The notes under the pieces were generated by a model, which did no database searches, had not been told where the DNA came from, and worked only from the letters and a program-made list of their open reading frames with translations. From Planctomycetota bacterium (GTDB lineage: Bacteria; Planctomycetota; UBA8742; UBA2392), in NCBI GenBank assembly GCA_020849795.1, contig JADZFR010000015.1:1-64000 (forward strand): a DNA stretch of 64,000 nt. Reading direction: 5' to 3'. Position numbers and translations under genes: made by a program. This document shows, piece after piece, positions 53,069 to 61,447 of the stretch. Numbering within the stretch: the stretch's first letter is position 1; each line of letters begins with the position of its first letter.

Positions 53069-53788
53069 TCAGCTCTCGATCAGCGTGCCGACGTCTTTGC
53101 CGCGGATGGCGGCTTCAATGTTGCCCGGCTGGTTCATGTCGGTGACGAGCACAGGCATTTTGTGTTCTTTGCACAGGGCAATGGCGGTCTGGTCCATGAA
53201 GCGCAGGTTTTTCTCCAGCGCCTCCTGGTACGTCAGGCGCGCGACGCGCTTGGCGCCCTTGTTCTGCTTGGGGTCGCTGTCGTACACGCCATCGACCTTG
53301 GTGGCTTTGATGATGACGTCGCAACCGATTTCGATGGCACGCTGGGCCGCAGCCGTGTCGGTGGTGAAGTGCGGGTTGCCTGTGCCTGCGGCGATGATTG
53401 CCACGCGGCCCTTTTCCATGTGTCGGATCGCGCGCCGGCGTACCCACTTTTCGGCGACGCGGGGTACATCCAGGCTGCTGAGCACACGGGTTTCGATGCC
53501 GACGCTTTCGCAGGTGTCCTGCAGTGCCAGCGCGTTCATCACCGTGCCCAGCATGCCCATGTAGTCGGCGGTGGCTTTGTTGATGTACTTGACGTTCAGC
53601 TGCGCGCCGCGCACGAAGTTGCCGCCGCCTACAACAACCGCAAGCTGCACAGGAATCGCCAAAATGGCCTTGATCGTCATGGCAATGGCGAGCATGCGCT
53701 CACCGTCGATACCCATGCCATTCTGGGGGCCAAACGCTTCGCCGGAAAGTTTCAGCAGTGGTCGTGTGTATTTCAACTTGGCAGCCAT
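53069..53788 (-). CDS. pyrH: UMP kinase
   Basis: This 239-residue amino-acid-kinase-fold enzyme phosphorylates UMP to UDP in pyrimidine synthesis. Motifs include LLKLSGEAFG, VVVGGGNFVRG, AAGTGNPHFTTDTAAA and DGVYDSDP. The start at 53788 opens the conserved MAAKLKYTRPLLKLSG. The longer open frame from 53827 adds a nonconserved Arg-rich leader. GATACA ends eight bases upstream. The gene is divergent from citrate synthase, an unusual neighbour for pyrH, and it leads into frr. Confidence 0.97.
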   Translation of the reverse strand: MAAKLKYTRPLLKLSGEAFGPQNGMGIDGERMLAIAMTIKAILAIPVQLAVVVGGGNFVRGAQLNVKYINKATADYMGMLGTVMNALALQDTCESVGIETRVLSSLDVPRVAEKWVRRRAIRHMEKGRVAIIAAGTGNPHFTTDTAAAQRAIEIGCDVIIKATKVDGVYDSDPKQNKGAKRVARLTYQEALEKNLRFMDQTAIALCKEHKMPVLVTDMNQPGNIEAAIRGKDVGTLIES

Positions 53789-53796
53789 GCCGTGCT

Positions 53797-53802
53797 TGTA
53801 TC
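53797..53802 (-). promoter_or_regulatory. -10-like hexamer GATACA before pyrH
   Basis: On the minus strand GATACA ends eight bases before the ATG at 53788, without an evident Shine-Dalgarno sequence. Confidence 0.3.
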
Positions 53803-53926
53803 GCGCAACGCGACGGTCGGCAAGCAAAGAGCGCCAAGGCCCTCAAATGGGGCTTCAGGGCCGCTTGCGTGGCGGGGGGGCAGCGATAGAATCGCGCCGG
53901 ACCGGCTTGACACCAAGGACACGGAC

Positions 53927-55069
53927 ATGGCGGAAGCAGGCACACCGGGCGTTGCGTATGGCCTCAGGGGCGTAGTCGTTGACGACACGCGCATCTGCAA
54001 GATCTTCGGCGAAGAGGGTCGGCTTTACTATTACGGCTACAACATTCTTGAGCTGGCAGAGCGCTGTTCATACGAAGAAGTCGTGCACCTGCTGCTGAAG
54101 GGGCGACTGCCGAACAAGGCCGAGCTGGCACAGGTCATCAAAGAGATCAAGGGCGCGCGCGGCCTGCCCTATGGCGTGCGCGACGTGATCAAGAGCGCGC
54201 CCAAGACCAGCATACCGATGGACGTGCTGCGCACAGCCGCCAGTGCCCTGGCGCTGACCGACCCGGACCCGAAGGATGACTCGGACGAGGGCCGTTACCG
54301 CAAGGCGATTCGGCTGGTTGCCCAGTTTCCGGAAATCGTGGCGATGGATTATCGCGTGCGCCGGGGACAAGAGCCTGTCGCACCCCACGACGACCTGGGC
54401 CATGCCGCAAACTTTCTGTACATGCTGCACGGCACGGAGCCGGGCAAAGACGCCGCGCGCACGATGGACGTTGCGCTGGTACTGCACGCCGAGCACAGCT
54501 TCAACGCCAGCACGTTCACGGCCCGCGTGATTGCCGCGACTCTGTCTGACATGTACTCGGCGGTGGCGGGCGCAGTAGGCGCGCTGAAGGGCCCGCTGCA
54601 CGGCGGGGCCAACGAGGGCGTGATCAAGACGCTGCTCGAGATCGGCGAGCCCGCAAACATCAAGCCGTGGCTTGAAAAGAAGATGCAGGACAAGAGCTTC
54701 CGGCTGATGGGCTTTGGCCACGCTGTTTACAAGACGCTGGACCCGCGGGCGATCGTGCTGAAAAAGTTCAGCGAAGCGACCGGCCGCGAACGCGGAACCA
54801 CCAAGTGGTACGAGATGTCGAACGAGATTGAACAGATCATGAAGTCGCGGGAGAAACCGCTGTTTCCCAACGTCGACTTCTACAGTGCCAGCACCTACTA
54901 CATGATGGGCCTGCCGCCGGAGATTTACACGCCGATCTTTGCGGTAAGCCGCGTGGTCGGCTGGGCTGCGCACGTGATTGAGCAGATCACGCACAACAAG
55001 CTGATCCGCCCGGCGGCCAATTACATCGGCGAGCTGGACAAGCCGTTCGTACCCATCGACAAGCGATAA
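53927..55069 (+). CDS. gltA: Citrate synthase
   Basis: This 380-residue enzyme condenses oxaloacetate with acetyl-CoA to citrate. Catalytic residues are His225 in LHGGANE, His265 in GFGHAVYK and Asp317 in VDFYSAS. The length is that of the short, dimeric-type bacterial and archaeal enzymes. The start at 53927 is preferred because it has AAGGA eight bases upstream and opens the conserved N-terminus. A longer open frame from 52913 runs antisense across frr and pyrH and is rejected. 2-methylcitrate synthase is an alternative, but no prp genes are nearby. Confidence 0.93.
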   Translation: MAEAGTPGVAYGLRGVVVDDTRICKIFGEEGRLYYYGYNILELAERCSYEEVVHLLLKGRLPNKAELAQVIKEIKGARGLPYGVRDVIKSAPKTSIPMDVLRTAASALALTDPDPKDDSDEGRYRKAIRLVAQFPEIVAMDYRVRRGQEPVAPHDDLGHAANFLYMLHGTEPGKDAARTMDVALVLHAEHSFNASTFTARVIAATLSDMYSAVAGAVGALKGPLHGGANEGVIKTLLEIGEPANIKPWLEKKMQDKSFRLMGFGHAVYKTLDPRAIVLKKFSEATGRERGTTKWYEMSNEIEQIMKSREKPLFPNVDFYSASTYYMMGLPPEIYTPIFAVSRVVGWAAHVIEQITHNKLIRPAANYIGELDKPFVPIDKR

Positions 55070-55073
55070 GTGG

Positions 55074-55116
55074 GCAGGCGTCACGCCTGCACCGGCCGCG
55101 GGCATCACGCCCGCGG
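55074..55116. repeat. Paired hairpin element after citrate synthase
   Basis: GCAGGCG/CGCCTGC (55074-55080 and 55084-55090) and CCGCGGGC/GCCCGCGG (55096-55103 and 55109-55116) form two hairpins spaced by 5 bases. Both have a TCAC-type loop flanked by GGC and GCC, a pattern echoed at 174-227. The pair may end citrate synthase transcription or belong to a dispersed REP-like family. Confidence 0.6.
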
Positions 55117-55175
55117 CAGTTTGTTCATGGAAAGCGACAGGCCGGGTGATTAGGCTTCAACCTGGCTGCAACTTG

Positions 55176-55181
55176 TAGAAA
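55176..55181 (+). promoter_or_regulatory. -10-like hexamer TAGAAA before dxr
   Basis: TAGAAA is followed by five bases and the ATG at 55187, with no Shine-Dalgarno sequence. Confidence 0.35.
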
Positions 55182-55186
55182 GCGTT

Positions 55187-56347
55187 ATGGCACTCACCCG
55201 CATCCTACTGCTTGGCGCCAGCGGCAGCATCGGCGCCAGCACCCTTGACGTCGTGCGGCAGCACGCCGACCGCTTTTCGATTGTTGGTGTGTCTGCGGGC
55301 AGGCGCTACATGCAGCTGCTGGATGCCGTGCGCGAGTTTAAGCCTCAGGTCGCCTGCTTGTGCGACCCGCAAGCCGCCACCGAGGCACGTGGCGCCATCC
55401 ATGAGCTGAAGGCCCGGGGCATCAAGACCGAGTGGCGCCTTGACGGCCCAGACGCCATGGCGGCCATGGCGCGCGAGATTGACTACGACGTGCTGCTGGC
55501 AAGCGTGACCGGTGCAGCCGGCTTGCCGGCAGTGCTGGAAGCGGCGAAGCGCGGCAAGCGCATTGCGCTGGCGAACAAAGAATCGCTAGTAATGACCGGG
55601 CCGATCCTGACGGCGATCTGCAAGCAGACCGGCGCCGAGCTGCTGCCGGTAGACAGCGAGCACAGCGCGATTTTTCAGTGCCTGCGCGGTGAAAAACGCG
55701 CCGAGATCAAGCGCATCATCCTGACCGCCAGCGGCGGGCCATTTCGCACGACGCCCATTGCCGACCTCGAGAACGTCACCGTGCAGCAGGCCTTGAAGCA
55801 TCCGACGTGGCAGATGGGCCCCAAGATCACCATCGACAGCAGCACGCTTTTCAACAAGGCGCTCGAGGTGATTGAGGCCAAGTGGCTGTTTGACGTGCCG
55901 CGCGCAAAGCTGGACGCCGTGATTCACCCGCAAAGCGTCGTGCACAGCATGGTTGAGTTCGTTGACGCCAGCATCATCGCGCACCTTGGCCCGACCGACA
56001 TGAAAATCCCGATCCAGTTCGCGCTCAGCTATCCTGACCGCATTGGGCAGCCGGTGCCGACATGGCCCTGGGAGCGCATGGCAACGCTGACGTTTGAGCC
56101 GCTGGACTATCAGCGCTTTCCCGCGTTGAAGCTCGGCTTTGAAGTGGCCGAAGCCGGGGGCACGCTGGGTGCGGTGTTCAACGCGGCCAACGAAGTCGCC
56201 GTGGAGCGATTTCTGGGCGGCAGCATCGGCTATCTGGACATTTTCCGCACGGTCGCCCGGGCTTGCGACGCCCACAACAACATCAGCCGGCCCGAACTGG
56301 AACAGGTGCTCGAAGCCGACCGCTGGGCGCGCGAGCAGGCAAGCTAG
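55187..56347 (+). CDS. dxr: 1-deoxy-D-xylulose 5-phosphate reductoisomerase
   Basis: This 386-residue NADPH-dependent enzyme converts DXP to MEP, the committed step of the nonmevalonate isoprenoid pathway. The nucleotide-binding motif is ILLLGASGSIGASTLDV. Metal and substrate residues lie in LPVDSEHSAIFQCL and TASGGPFR, and NAANEVAVERF forms the flexible C-terminal region. The motif set is complete and the length normal. It supplies isoprenoid precursors that the carotenoid gene at 40 kb would draw on. It converges on the TPR lipoprotein gene with a 6-bp gap. Confidence 0.97.
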   Translation: MALTRILLLGASGSIGASTLDVVRQHADRFSIVGVSAGRRYMQLLDAVREFKPQVACLCDPQAATEARGAIHELKARGIKTEWRLDGPDAMAAMAREIDYDVLLASVTGAAGLPAVLEAAKRGKRIALANKESLVMTGPILTAICKQTGAELLPVDSEHSAIFQCLRGEKRAEIKRIILTASGGPFRTTPIADLENVTVQQALKHPTWQMGPKITIDSSTLFNKALEVIEAKWLFDVPRAKLDAVIHPQSVVHSMVEFVDASIIAHLGPTDMKIPIQFALSYPDRIGQPVPTWPWERMATLTFEPLDYQRFPALKLGFEVAEAGGTLGAVFNAANEVAVERFLGGSIGYLDIFRTVARACDAHNNISRPELEQVLEADRWAREQAS

Positions 56348-56353
56348 CCGTGC

Positions 56354-57811
56354 CTATCCGTTTTTCGGCGCACCCGCGCGATAGACATGAAAGCGCGCGA
56401 CGGCTTGAATCCATAGCGTCGCATTGTTCGGCGCCTCCAGGTTCTTCTCGACCTCGACCATCACCTGTTTGCCGTTGCCGCGCCGCAGCAGGATCCACCA
56501 GCGCATGCTCTCAAGCAGCGCGTCGGGCTCTTTGTTTTCTGCTTGCCAGGCCTCGATGCTGCCCAGGCATGCTTCGTCTTCGCGCGCCTTGAACAGCGCG
56601 ATCGTGCGCAGCACGCGCAACCCGGGCAGCCCCGGTTCGCGTACTTCGAGCTGCGTCAACTGTTGCAGGCCGACTTGGGGTGCGCCTATCCGCAACGCGT
56701 CTTCTGCGCGCCACAGCATCACTACCGCTGTCAGCGTGGTAGGCGAATCCGGCACGCCAAATTCAGACGCTTCAAGTTTCTTGCGTGTCTCTTCGGCTTG
56801 GCGGTCGCGCGCGGGGTCAAGGCGCTGCAACTGGTAGTGGCGCGTCAGCGTGTCGGGGTGGCCGGGCGCGATAGCCTCCATGCGCACGTACCACTGGTCT
56901 GTGTCCTGGGCCAGCGGGTCTTTCTTGCCGGTTTCGGCGGCGCGCACCGCAAGCATCCACTTGCCAAACAGCGCTGCCCAGCGCGCCTCTACCACATCCT
57001 GTGTTGCCAACGTGTCGTCAAACACGGCGTCAAGCCCCGCCGGGTCTGCAACGGCCGTAACCAGCCGCGCCGCGTACTGGACCAAGCCGGCTTCGGCCGG
57101 CCGCAGCTTGCGGGCCGCGATCAGCTGCTCAATGGCGGCCTTGTCATCGGTTGCACGCAGCGCGATCTCACTGAGCAGAGCGTGAGCGCGGCTTCGCGCC
57201 TCGGCGGCCACGGCAGTGTTGGCGACCAACTGGGTTGCCAGTTCAGTGGCTTGCGCGTCGCGCCCAAGCTGGGCATTGGCGTAAGCGAGATCCAGCATGA
57301 ACTCGTCGCGGAATGATGGGTCGGCCAGCTCAAGTGTGATGCGCCGCTGCTCGAGCTCTTCTGCCTCCAGATAAGTCTGGTGATAGAGGCCGCTGAGTGC
57401 CACGCGCGGCTCGAGGCGCTGGGGCGCCAGGTCGCGAGCCGTGAACAGGGACTTTTCGGCGCTCAACAGGTCCGATTGCCAGCGGTGGTACTGCGCCGCC
57501 AGCAGGTGTGAGCGATAGTCGGTGCCGCTGAACTTCAACGCATGGCTTACCGTGGCTTCGGCGCCTTCCACGTCGCCGTCGCGAATCTGCAGTCGCAGCA
57601 GGTCGGCGTGGGCTTCCATGTCGGTCGGTGTATCCTTGATGCGCTCAACCAGTTCCTGCTTTTGGTCCACGACCTCGCCTGGCTCTTCGGGCGGTTCAGG
57701 CACCAGCGTGCAGCCGGCCAGCAGCGCTGCGCAACACAACAGCCAAGCGGCAATCGTGCGGCGTAACGACGCGAAGTCGTGGCCCTGGCGAAAGGACTCG
57801 GCCTTGCTCAT
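56354..57811 (-). CDS. TPR lipoprotein at the end of the XPB operon
   Basis: This 485-residue exported lipoprotein begins MSKAESFRQGHDFASLRRTI and has a hydrophobic core and lipobox ALLAGC (Cys34). The long, positively charged N-region is unusual but acceptable. After an acidic Pro-rich linker (PEPPEEPGEVV), TPR-type helical pairs fill the remainder (e.g. EAHADLLRLQIRDGDVEGAE). The start ATG overlaps the TGA of the helicase-associated gene, so it is translationally tied to the helicase operon despite a cell-envelope location. The function is unknown. Confidence 0.75.
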   Translation of the reverse strand: MSKAESFRQGHDFASLRRTIAAWLLCCAALLAGCTLVPEPPEEPGEVVDQKQELVERIKDTPTDMEAHADLLRLQIRDGDVEGAEATVSHALKFSGTDYRSHLLAAQYHRWQSDLLSAEKSLFTARDLAPQRLEPRVALSGLYHQTYLEAEELEQRRITLELADPSFRDEFMLDLAYANAQLGRDAQATELATQLVANTAVAAEARSRAHALLSEIALRATDDKAAIEQLIAARKLRPAEAGLVQYAARLVTAVADPAGLDAVFDDTLATQDVVEARWAALFGKWMLAVRAAETGKKDPLAQDTDQWYVRMEAIAPGHPDTLTRHYQLQRLDPARDRQAEETRKKLEASEFGVPDSPTTLTAVVMLWRAEDALRIGAPQVGLQQLTQLEVREPGLPGLRVLRTIALFKAREDEACLGSIEAWQAENKEPDALLESMRWWILLRRGNGKQVMVEVEKNLEAPNNATLWIQAVARFHVYRAGAPKNG

Positions 57812-59514
57812 TTCTTCTTCCTCTCGGCGACGCCAAGGCCAAGGCGCTTCAGCGCCTCGCGTACACGTTCACTGCCGCCCGGTCGCAGCAGAAACACGCC
57901 GCGTGCCAGCTTGCGCTCGATCCAGCCGCGCAGCTCGGTCAGTTCTTCCAGCAAATCGGCTTGTTCCGGGTTGTCTGCAATCAGCAGCTCAGCGGCGTCC
58001 GCGATCGGCGGGCTAAACTCTCCGCTCCACGTGCGAAGCGCCAGCGCCACAGTGGCCGAAAGCGGGCGACTGAGCCCTTCGCGAATGCGGCGCAGCAACT
58101 CGTCAGGCCCAATCGCCGCGGCGCTGCGTTTCACGGCGTCGGCGTCAAGCTGGTAGATGTCAGTGCCGCGGCTGGTGCTTAGCAGCTCGAGCAACTGGCG
58201 CGCACGCAGGTGCAGTTCTTCGCGCGGCGCACGCAGAGACGCGCCCTCGCCCGGTTCAATCACGGGCGGCAGGCGGCGCGCATAGTCCAGCGGCACCCGC
58301 CGCGGCGGCAACACGCCGCGCAGCGTGGCGGCGTCGGGCGCCACACACACACGATGACCACCCGGCAACACTTCGGGCGAGAGTGTCTCGACCAGCCGGG
58401 CAGGCAACAGCTTTGCCAGGTCGTCGACACCCTCCGCTTCAATGAACAGCGCGTCGGGCCAGATCTTGATGCGCTCGGACAGCGCACCCCAATCCTTGAG
58501 CGAAAACTGCACGTTCTGCGGCAGCGGAGAGCGGCTGAGGCCCGCCAGAAAGTCCGTCAGGCCGGAGGCTCCCGCGCCGCGGCCCAGCGCTGCCGCGAAG
58601 GGCGCGCGCTCAAGCAGGTACTTGCGGACCCGGCCCTCGGGTTGCGGCGTGGTGAAGCGCGCGAGTTTCCAGAGTGTTGCCGCGTCGGGCCGGTCGCCCA
58701 GGGCCACGACCTCGAAGTTCGGTTGCACCACGACCTCGAACGCCGTCGCCTCGGGTTCGTCACTGGCCTGGCGCAGCAATTGGCCGCGCGGGTCATAGTC
58801 CACCCAGCCCAGCCGCGACAACGGCAGTTCGCAGATCAGGGCGATTACCGCGCCCTCTACCGTTTCCCAATTGCCGTTGCGTTCGCAGTCTTCGCGCGCG
58901 CCGCGCTCGCGGATGCCGCGGTAGTACACGTTGCGCCAGCTTTTGTCGTCGTCGTGGTTGATGAACAGGTTCGGCAGCGTGTCGCGCACCCGGCGCACCA
59001 GGGCGGCCAGCGTCGTTTCCTGGCCCAGCGTCGTGACGATCTCGACGATCGCGCGCCTGGCGTCGATCAAGGTTCCAGGCCCGGGAATGTCACTGCCGAC
59101 ATCAACCGTGCGGCCCTTGCGCATGCCCGGCAACTCCAACGTCGGCGTAACACTGAACTCGTTGAAATCCCGCGCGTTCAACCACGCTTCGCGCAGCCGT
59201 GTTCGGCGTTCCATCAGCGGTGCGTCAAAAAACTCGTCGGCGGAGTCATCCGGCTCGAGGCGACTGTCCACCTCATGCACAAGGCCAATCTGCCTGGCCA
59301 GCGCAAGCCAGAACTCGACCTGGCTGTAGGCGACGCCTTCGGCTTCAACATCAGGCTGCGAAAGCGCGTCGTTGCATGCGCGAAAAAACGCCAGGTTGGG
59401 CAGCCCGTTTTTCAGCACGCGCGGCTGGCGGCTGATCACGCACTCGAGCACCGCCAGCAAGTCAAGCTCGCCCTGCGCGTATCCTCGCAACTCGTTGGCC
59501 GCTGCGTAGCTCAC
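57808..59514 (-). CDS. Helicase-associated protein (XPB/Ssl2-like N-terminal family)
   Basis: This 568-residue cytoplasmic protein has no helicase ATPase motifs. The sequence is Arg/Leu/Glu-rich, with a central region VVQPNFEVVALGDRPDAATL (about 255-275) typical of helicase-associated domains encoded beside bacterial XPB genes. ALGRGAGASGLTDFLAG and LPGGHRVCVAPDAATLRGVL are other conserved-looking segments. In Actinobacteria a comparable gene accompanies XPB, which supports a joint role in DNA repair or transcription-coupled unwinding. The start is a GTG that overlaps the TGA of the 65-residue gene by four bases. Confidence 0.75.
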   Translation of the reverse strand: MSYAAANELRGYAQGELDLLAVLECVISRQPRVLKNGLPNLAFFRACNDALSQPDVEAEGVAYSQVEFWLALARQIGLVHEVDSRLEPDDSADEFFDAPLMERRTRLREAWLNARDFNEFSVTPTLELPGMRKGRTVDVGSDIPGPGTLIDARRAIVEIVTTLGQETTLAALVRRVRDTLPNLFINHDDDKSWRNVYYRGIRERGAREDCERNGNWETVEGAVIALICELPLSRLGWVDYDPRGQLLRQASDEPEATAFEVVVQPNFEVVALGDRPDAATLWKLARFTTPQPEGRVRKYLLERAPFAAALGRGAGASGLTDFLAGLSRSPLPQNVQFSLKDWGALSERIKIWPDALFIEAEGVDDLAKLLPARLVETLSPEVLPGGHRVCVAPDAATLRGVLPPRRVPLDYARRLPPVIEPGEGASLRAPREELHLRARQLLELLSTSRGTDIYQLDADAVKRSAAAIGPDELLRRIREGLSRPLSATVALALRTWSGEFSPPIADAAELLIADNPEQADLLEELTELRGWIERKLARGVFLLRPGGSERVREALKRLGLGVAERKKK

Positions 59515-59708
59515 TTCAGCACCTTCGGGTGCAGACCGCGTTCGTTCAGGGCCTCGACAAGCCGGGCGGCGTCTTCGGTCTCAAGCACCGCGACATTGGG
59601 CGCGGGCCGCGCCAGCACGCGACCGGCGCAGTTGGCCGAAGCCAGCACCTGCTCAAGGGTATCGGCGTCTTCACACTGGACGACGCCCACGTGCAGATGG
59701 AACTTCAT
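59511..59708 (-). CDS. 65-residue protein between XPB and helicase-associated genes
   Basis: This 65-residue protein reads like a small alpha/beta (ferredoxin-like) fold: strand FHLHVGVVQC, helix DADTLEQVLAS, strand NVAVLET, helix DAARLVEALNERG, strand HPKVL. It is coupled at both ends: its ATG overlaps the XPB stop (ATGA) and its TGA overlaps the GTG of the next gene (GTGA). The arrangement and good codon use make it a real gene. It might be a split-off domain of either neighbour or an adaptor between them. I recognise no named family. Confidence 0.75.
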   Translation of the reverse strand: MKFHLHVGVVQCEDADTLEQVLASANCAGRVLARPAPNVAVLETEDAARLVEALNERGLHPKVLK

Positions 59709-61447
59709 GGCAGCACCTCCGCGCTTTGCACGGCGCTGAGGTCAGGGCTGCGCGCAGGCGTGAAGCGGCCCTGCAACACGTCGGCGGCTTCCAGAATGCG
59801 GTAACGATAGCCCTGCTCTACAAGAAAGAGCTGGCGGTTGGCGCCGAATTCCTGGTCGCGGGTTTCGCGTGTGACCAACGTGTAAAAGTGCGCAAGCTGG
59901 CCCTCGCCCTTTGGCCGCAGGATGCGTCCCAGCCGCTGAGCCTCTTCCTGGCGTGAGCCGAACGTGCCGCTGAGCTGGATCATCACGTTGGCGTCGGGCA
60001 GGTCCACGGCGAAATTGCCGACCTTGCTTACGGCCAGCGCTTTGATTTCGCCGGCGCGGAATTTCGTGTACAGTTCGTCGCGTTTGCGGCTTGGCGTCTT
60101 GCCCTCAATCAGCGGCAGTTGAAAGCGCGTGGCCAGCTCATGCAACTGGTCCAGGTACTGCGCGATCACGAGAATCCGGTCGCCTTCATGCAATCTCATC
60201 AGTGCTTCGGCGACGTCGAGCTTGACCGGGTTTTCTGCGGCGATGCGGTACTGGTCGCGCTGGCCGGCCATGGCGTAGGGCATACGCTGCGGGCCGGGCA
60301 GGTCGACGCGCACCTCGGTGCAGTCGGCTTCGGCGATCCAGCCCTGCTTTTCAAGTTCGCGCCATGGCACGTCATAGCGCTTGGGCCCGACAAGGCTGAA
60401 CACGTCTTCTTCCAGGCCGTCTTCGCGCACCAGTGTTGCCGTAAGTCCAAGCCTTCGCCGCGACTGAATTTCAGCAGTGGCGCGAAACACCGGCGCCGGC
60501 AACAGATGGACTTCGTCGTATATGATCAGGCCCCAGTCGGCGCGGTTGAAAATCTCGAAGTGGGGGAACTCTTCGCTTTTGCGCTTGCGGTAAGTGACAA
60601 TCTGGTACGTCGCAACCGTGACCGGCGCAATCGCTTTGCGCTCGCCGGTGTACTCGGCGATCTGTTCTTCACGTAGCGTGGTCTTGTCCAGCAGCTCGCG
60701 AATCCATTGGCGGACCGCCACCACGTTGGCCGTCAAGATCAACGTGTGGGCTTTCACCAGCGCCATGGCAGCCATGGCGACGATAGTCTTGCCCGCGCCG
60801 CATGGCAGTACGACGGCCCCGCTGCCGCCCTTGACGCCGCCGCCCGCGTAAAAGACCTCGGCTGCCTCTTTCTGGTAGCGGCGCAATCCGAACTCGCGAC
60901 CGCCGATGGTGTTGGTGCGCAACACAATGTCCAGCGGAGCACCAGGCGTGTAGCCTGCCAGGTCTTCCACCGGAAAGCCCAGCTTGACCAGCGCCTGCTT
61001 CAGGTAACCGCGGGCGGACTGGTCGATGCGCGCGGCATGCTCATCGACGAACTCGCCAAAGTAGCGCTCGACGGTTTTCTGGTGCGCCAGCATTTTCAGC
61101 AGCGTCGTGTCGTCGCTGCGCAGCAGGAAGCCCTTGTCGTCGCGCTCAAGCACCAGGCGGCCGTAGCGGCTGATGTACTCAAGCACTTCACTGCGCACGA
61201 TGTCGGGCACCGCATAGCGCGAATAGCGCTCAAGCTGCTCCAGCACCAGTGCCGCCGTGATGCCGCTGGCGGCGGCATTCCATAGTGAAAGCGGCGTAAT
61301 CCGGTAAGTGTGAATGTGCTCGGGGCTCTTGACCAGTTCCGCGAAGGCAGCCAGCGCGTCGCGCGCCTGCTCATAGGCCGGGTGATCCACCTCAAGCATG
61401 ATGGTCAGGTCGGCTTGAACGATTGCAGGTCCGCGATTGTCGGGCAA
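59705..61447 (-). CDS. XPB-type DNA helicase (superfamily 2)
   Basis: This 580-residue 3'-5' helicase is of the XPB/RAD25 family. The N-terminal region (about 1-170) includes the damage-recognition-like domain. Helicase domain 1 has Walker A PCGAGKT (215-221, Lys220), DEVH (311-314) and TAT (336-338), then the XPB-specific RED motif (341-343). Domain 2 ends with the QEEAQRLGRILRP arginine-finger motif. The start is a TTG at 61447 with AAGGA seven bases upstream; an ATG at 61399 is an alternative. XPB proteins unwind DNA in repair and transcription in archaea, eukaryotes and some bacteria. It opens the four-gene overlapping operon. Confidence 0.9.
   Translation of the reverse strand: MPDNRGPAIVQADLTIMLEVDHPAYEQARDALAAFAELVKSPEHIHTYRITPLSLWNAAASGITAALVLEQLERYSRYAVPDIVRSEVLEYISRYGRLVLERDDKGFLLRSDDTTLLKMLAHQKTVERYFGEFVDEHAARIDQSARGYLKQALVKLGFPVEDLAGYTPGAPLDIVLRTNTIGGREFGLRRYQKEAAEVFYAGGGVKGGSGAVVLPCGAGKTIVAMAAMALVKAHTLILTANVVAVRQWIRELLDKTTLREEQIAEYTGERKAIAPVTVATYQIVTYRKRKSEEFPHFEIFNRADWGLIIYDEVHLLPAPVFRATAEIQSRRRLGLTATLVREDGLEEDVFSLVGPKRYDVPWRELEKQGWIAEADCTEVRVDLPGPQRMPYAMAGQRDQYRIAAENPVKLDVAEALMRLHEGDRILVIAQYLDQLHELATRFQLPLIEGKTPSRKRDELYTKFRAGEIKALAVSKVGNFAVDLPDANVMIQLSGTFGSRQEEAQRLGRILRPKGEGQLAHFYTLVTRETRDQEFGANRQLFLVEQGYRYRILEAADVLQGRFTPARSPDLSAVQSAEVLP

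Noticed and set aside
52913..53926. 338-codon N-terminal extension of citrate synthase
   Set aside because: It runs antisense through pyrH and frr. The conserved enzyme begins at 53927, where a Shine-Dalgarno site is present.
58210..59739. 509-codon plus-strand frame over the helicase-associated gene
   Set aside because: Antisense shadow. The minus-strand gene has the coupled start and stop arrangement of an operon.
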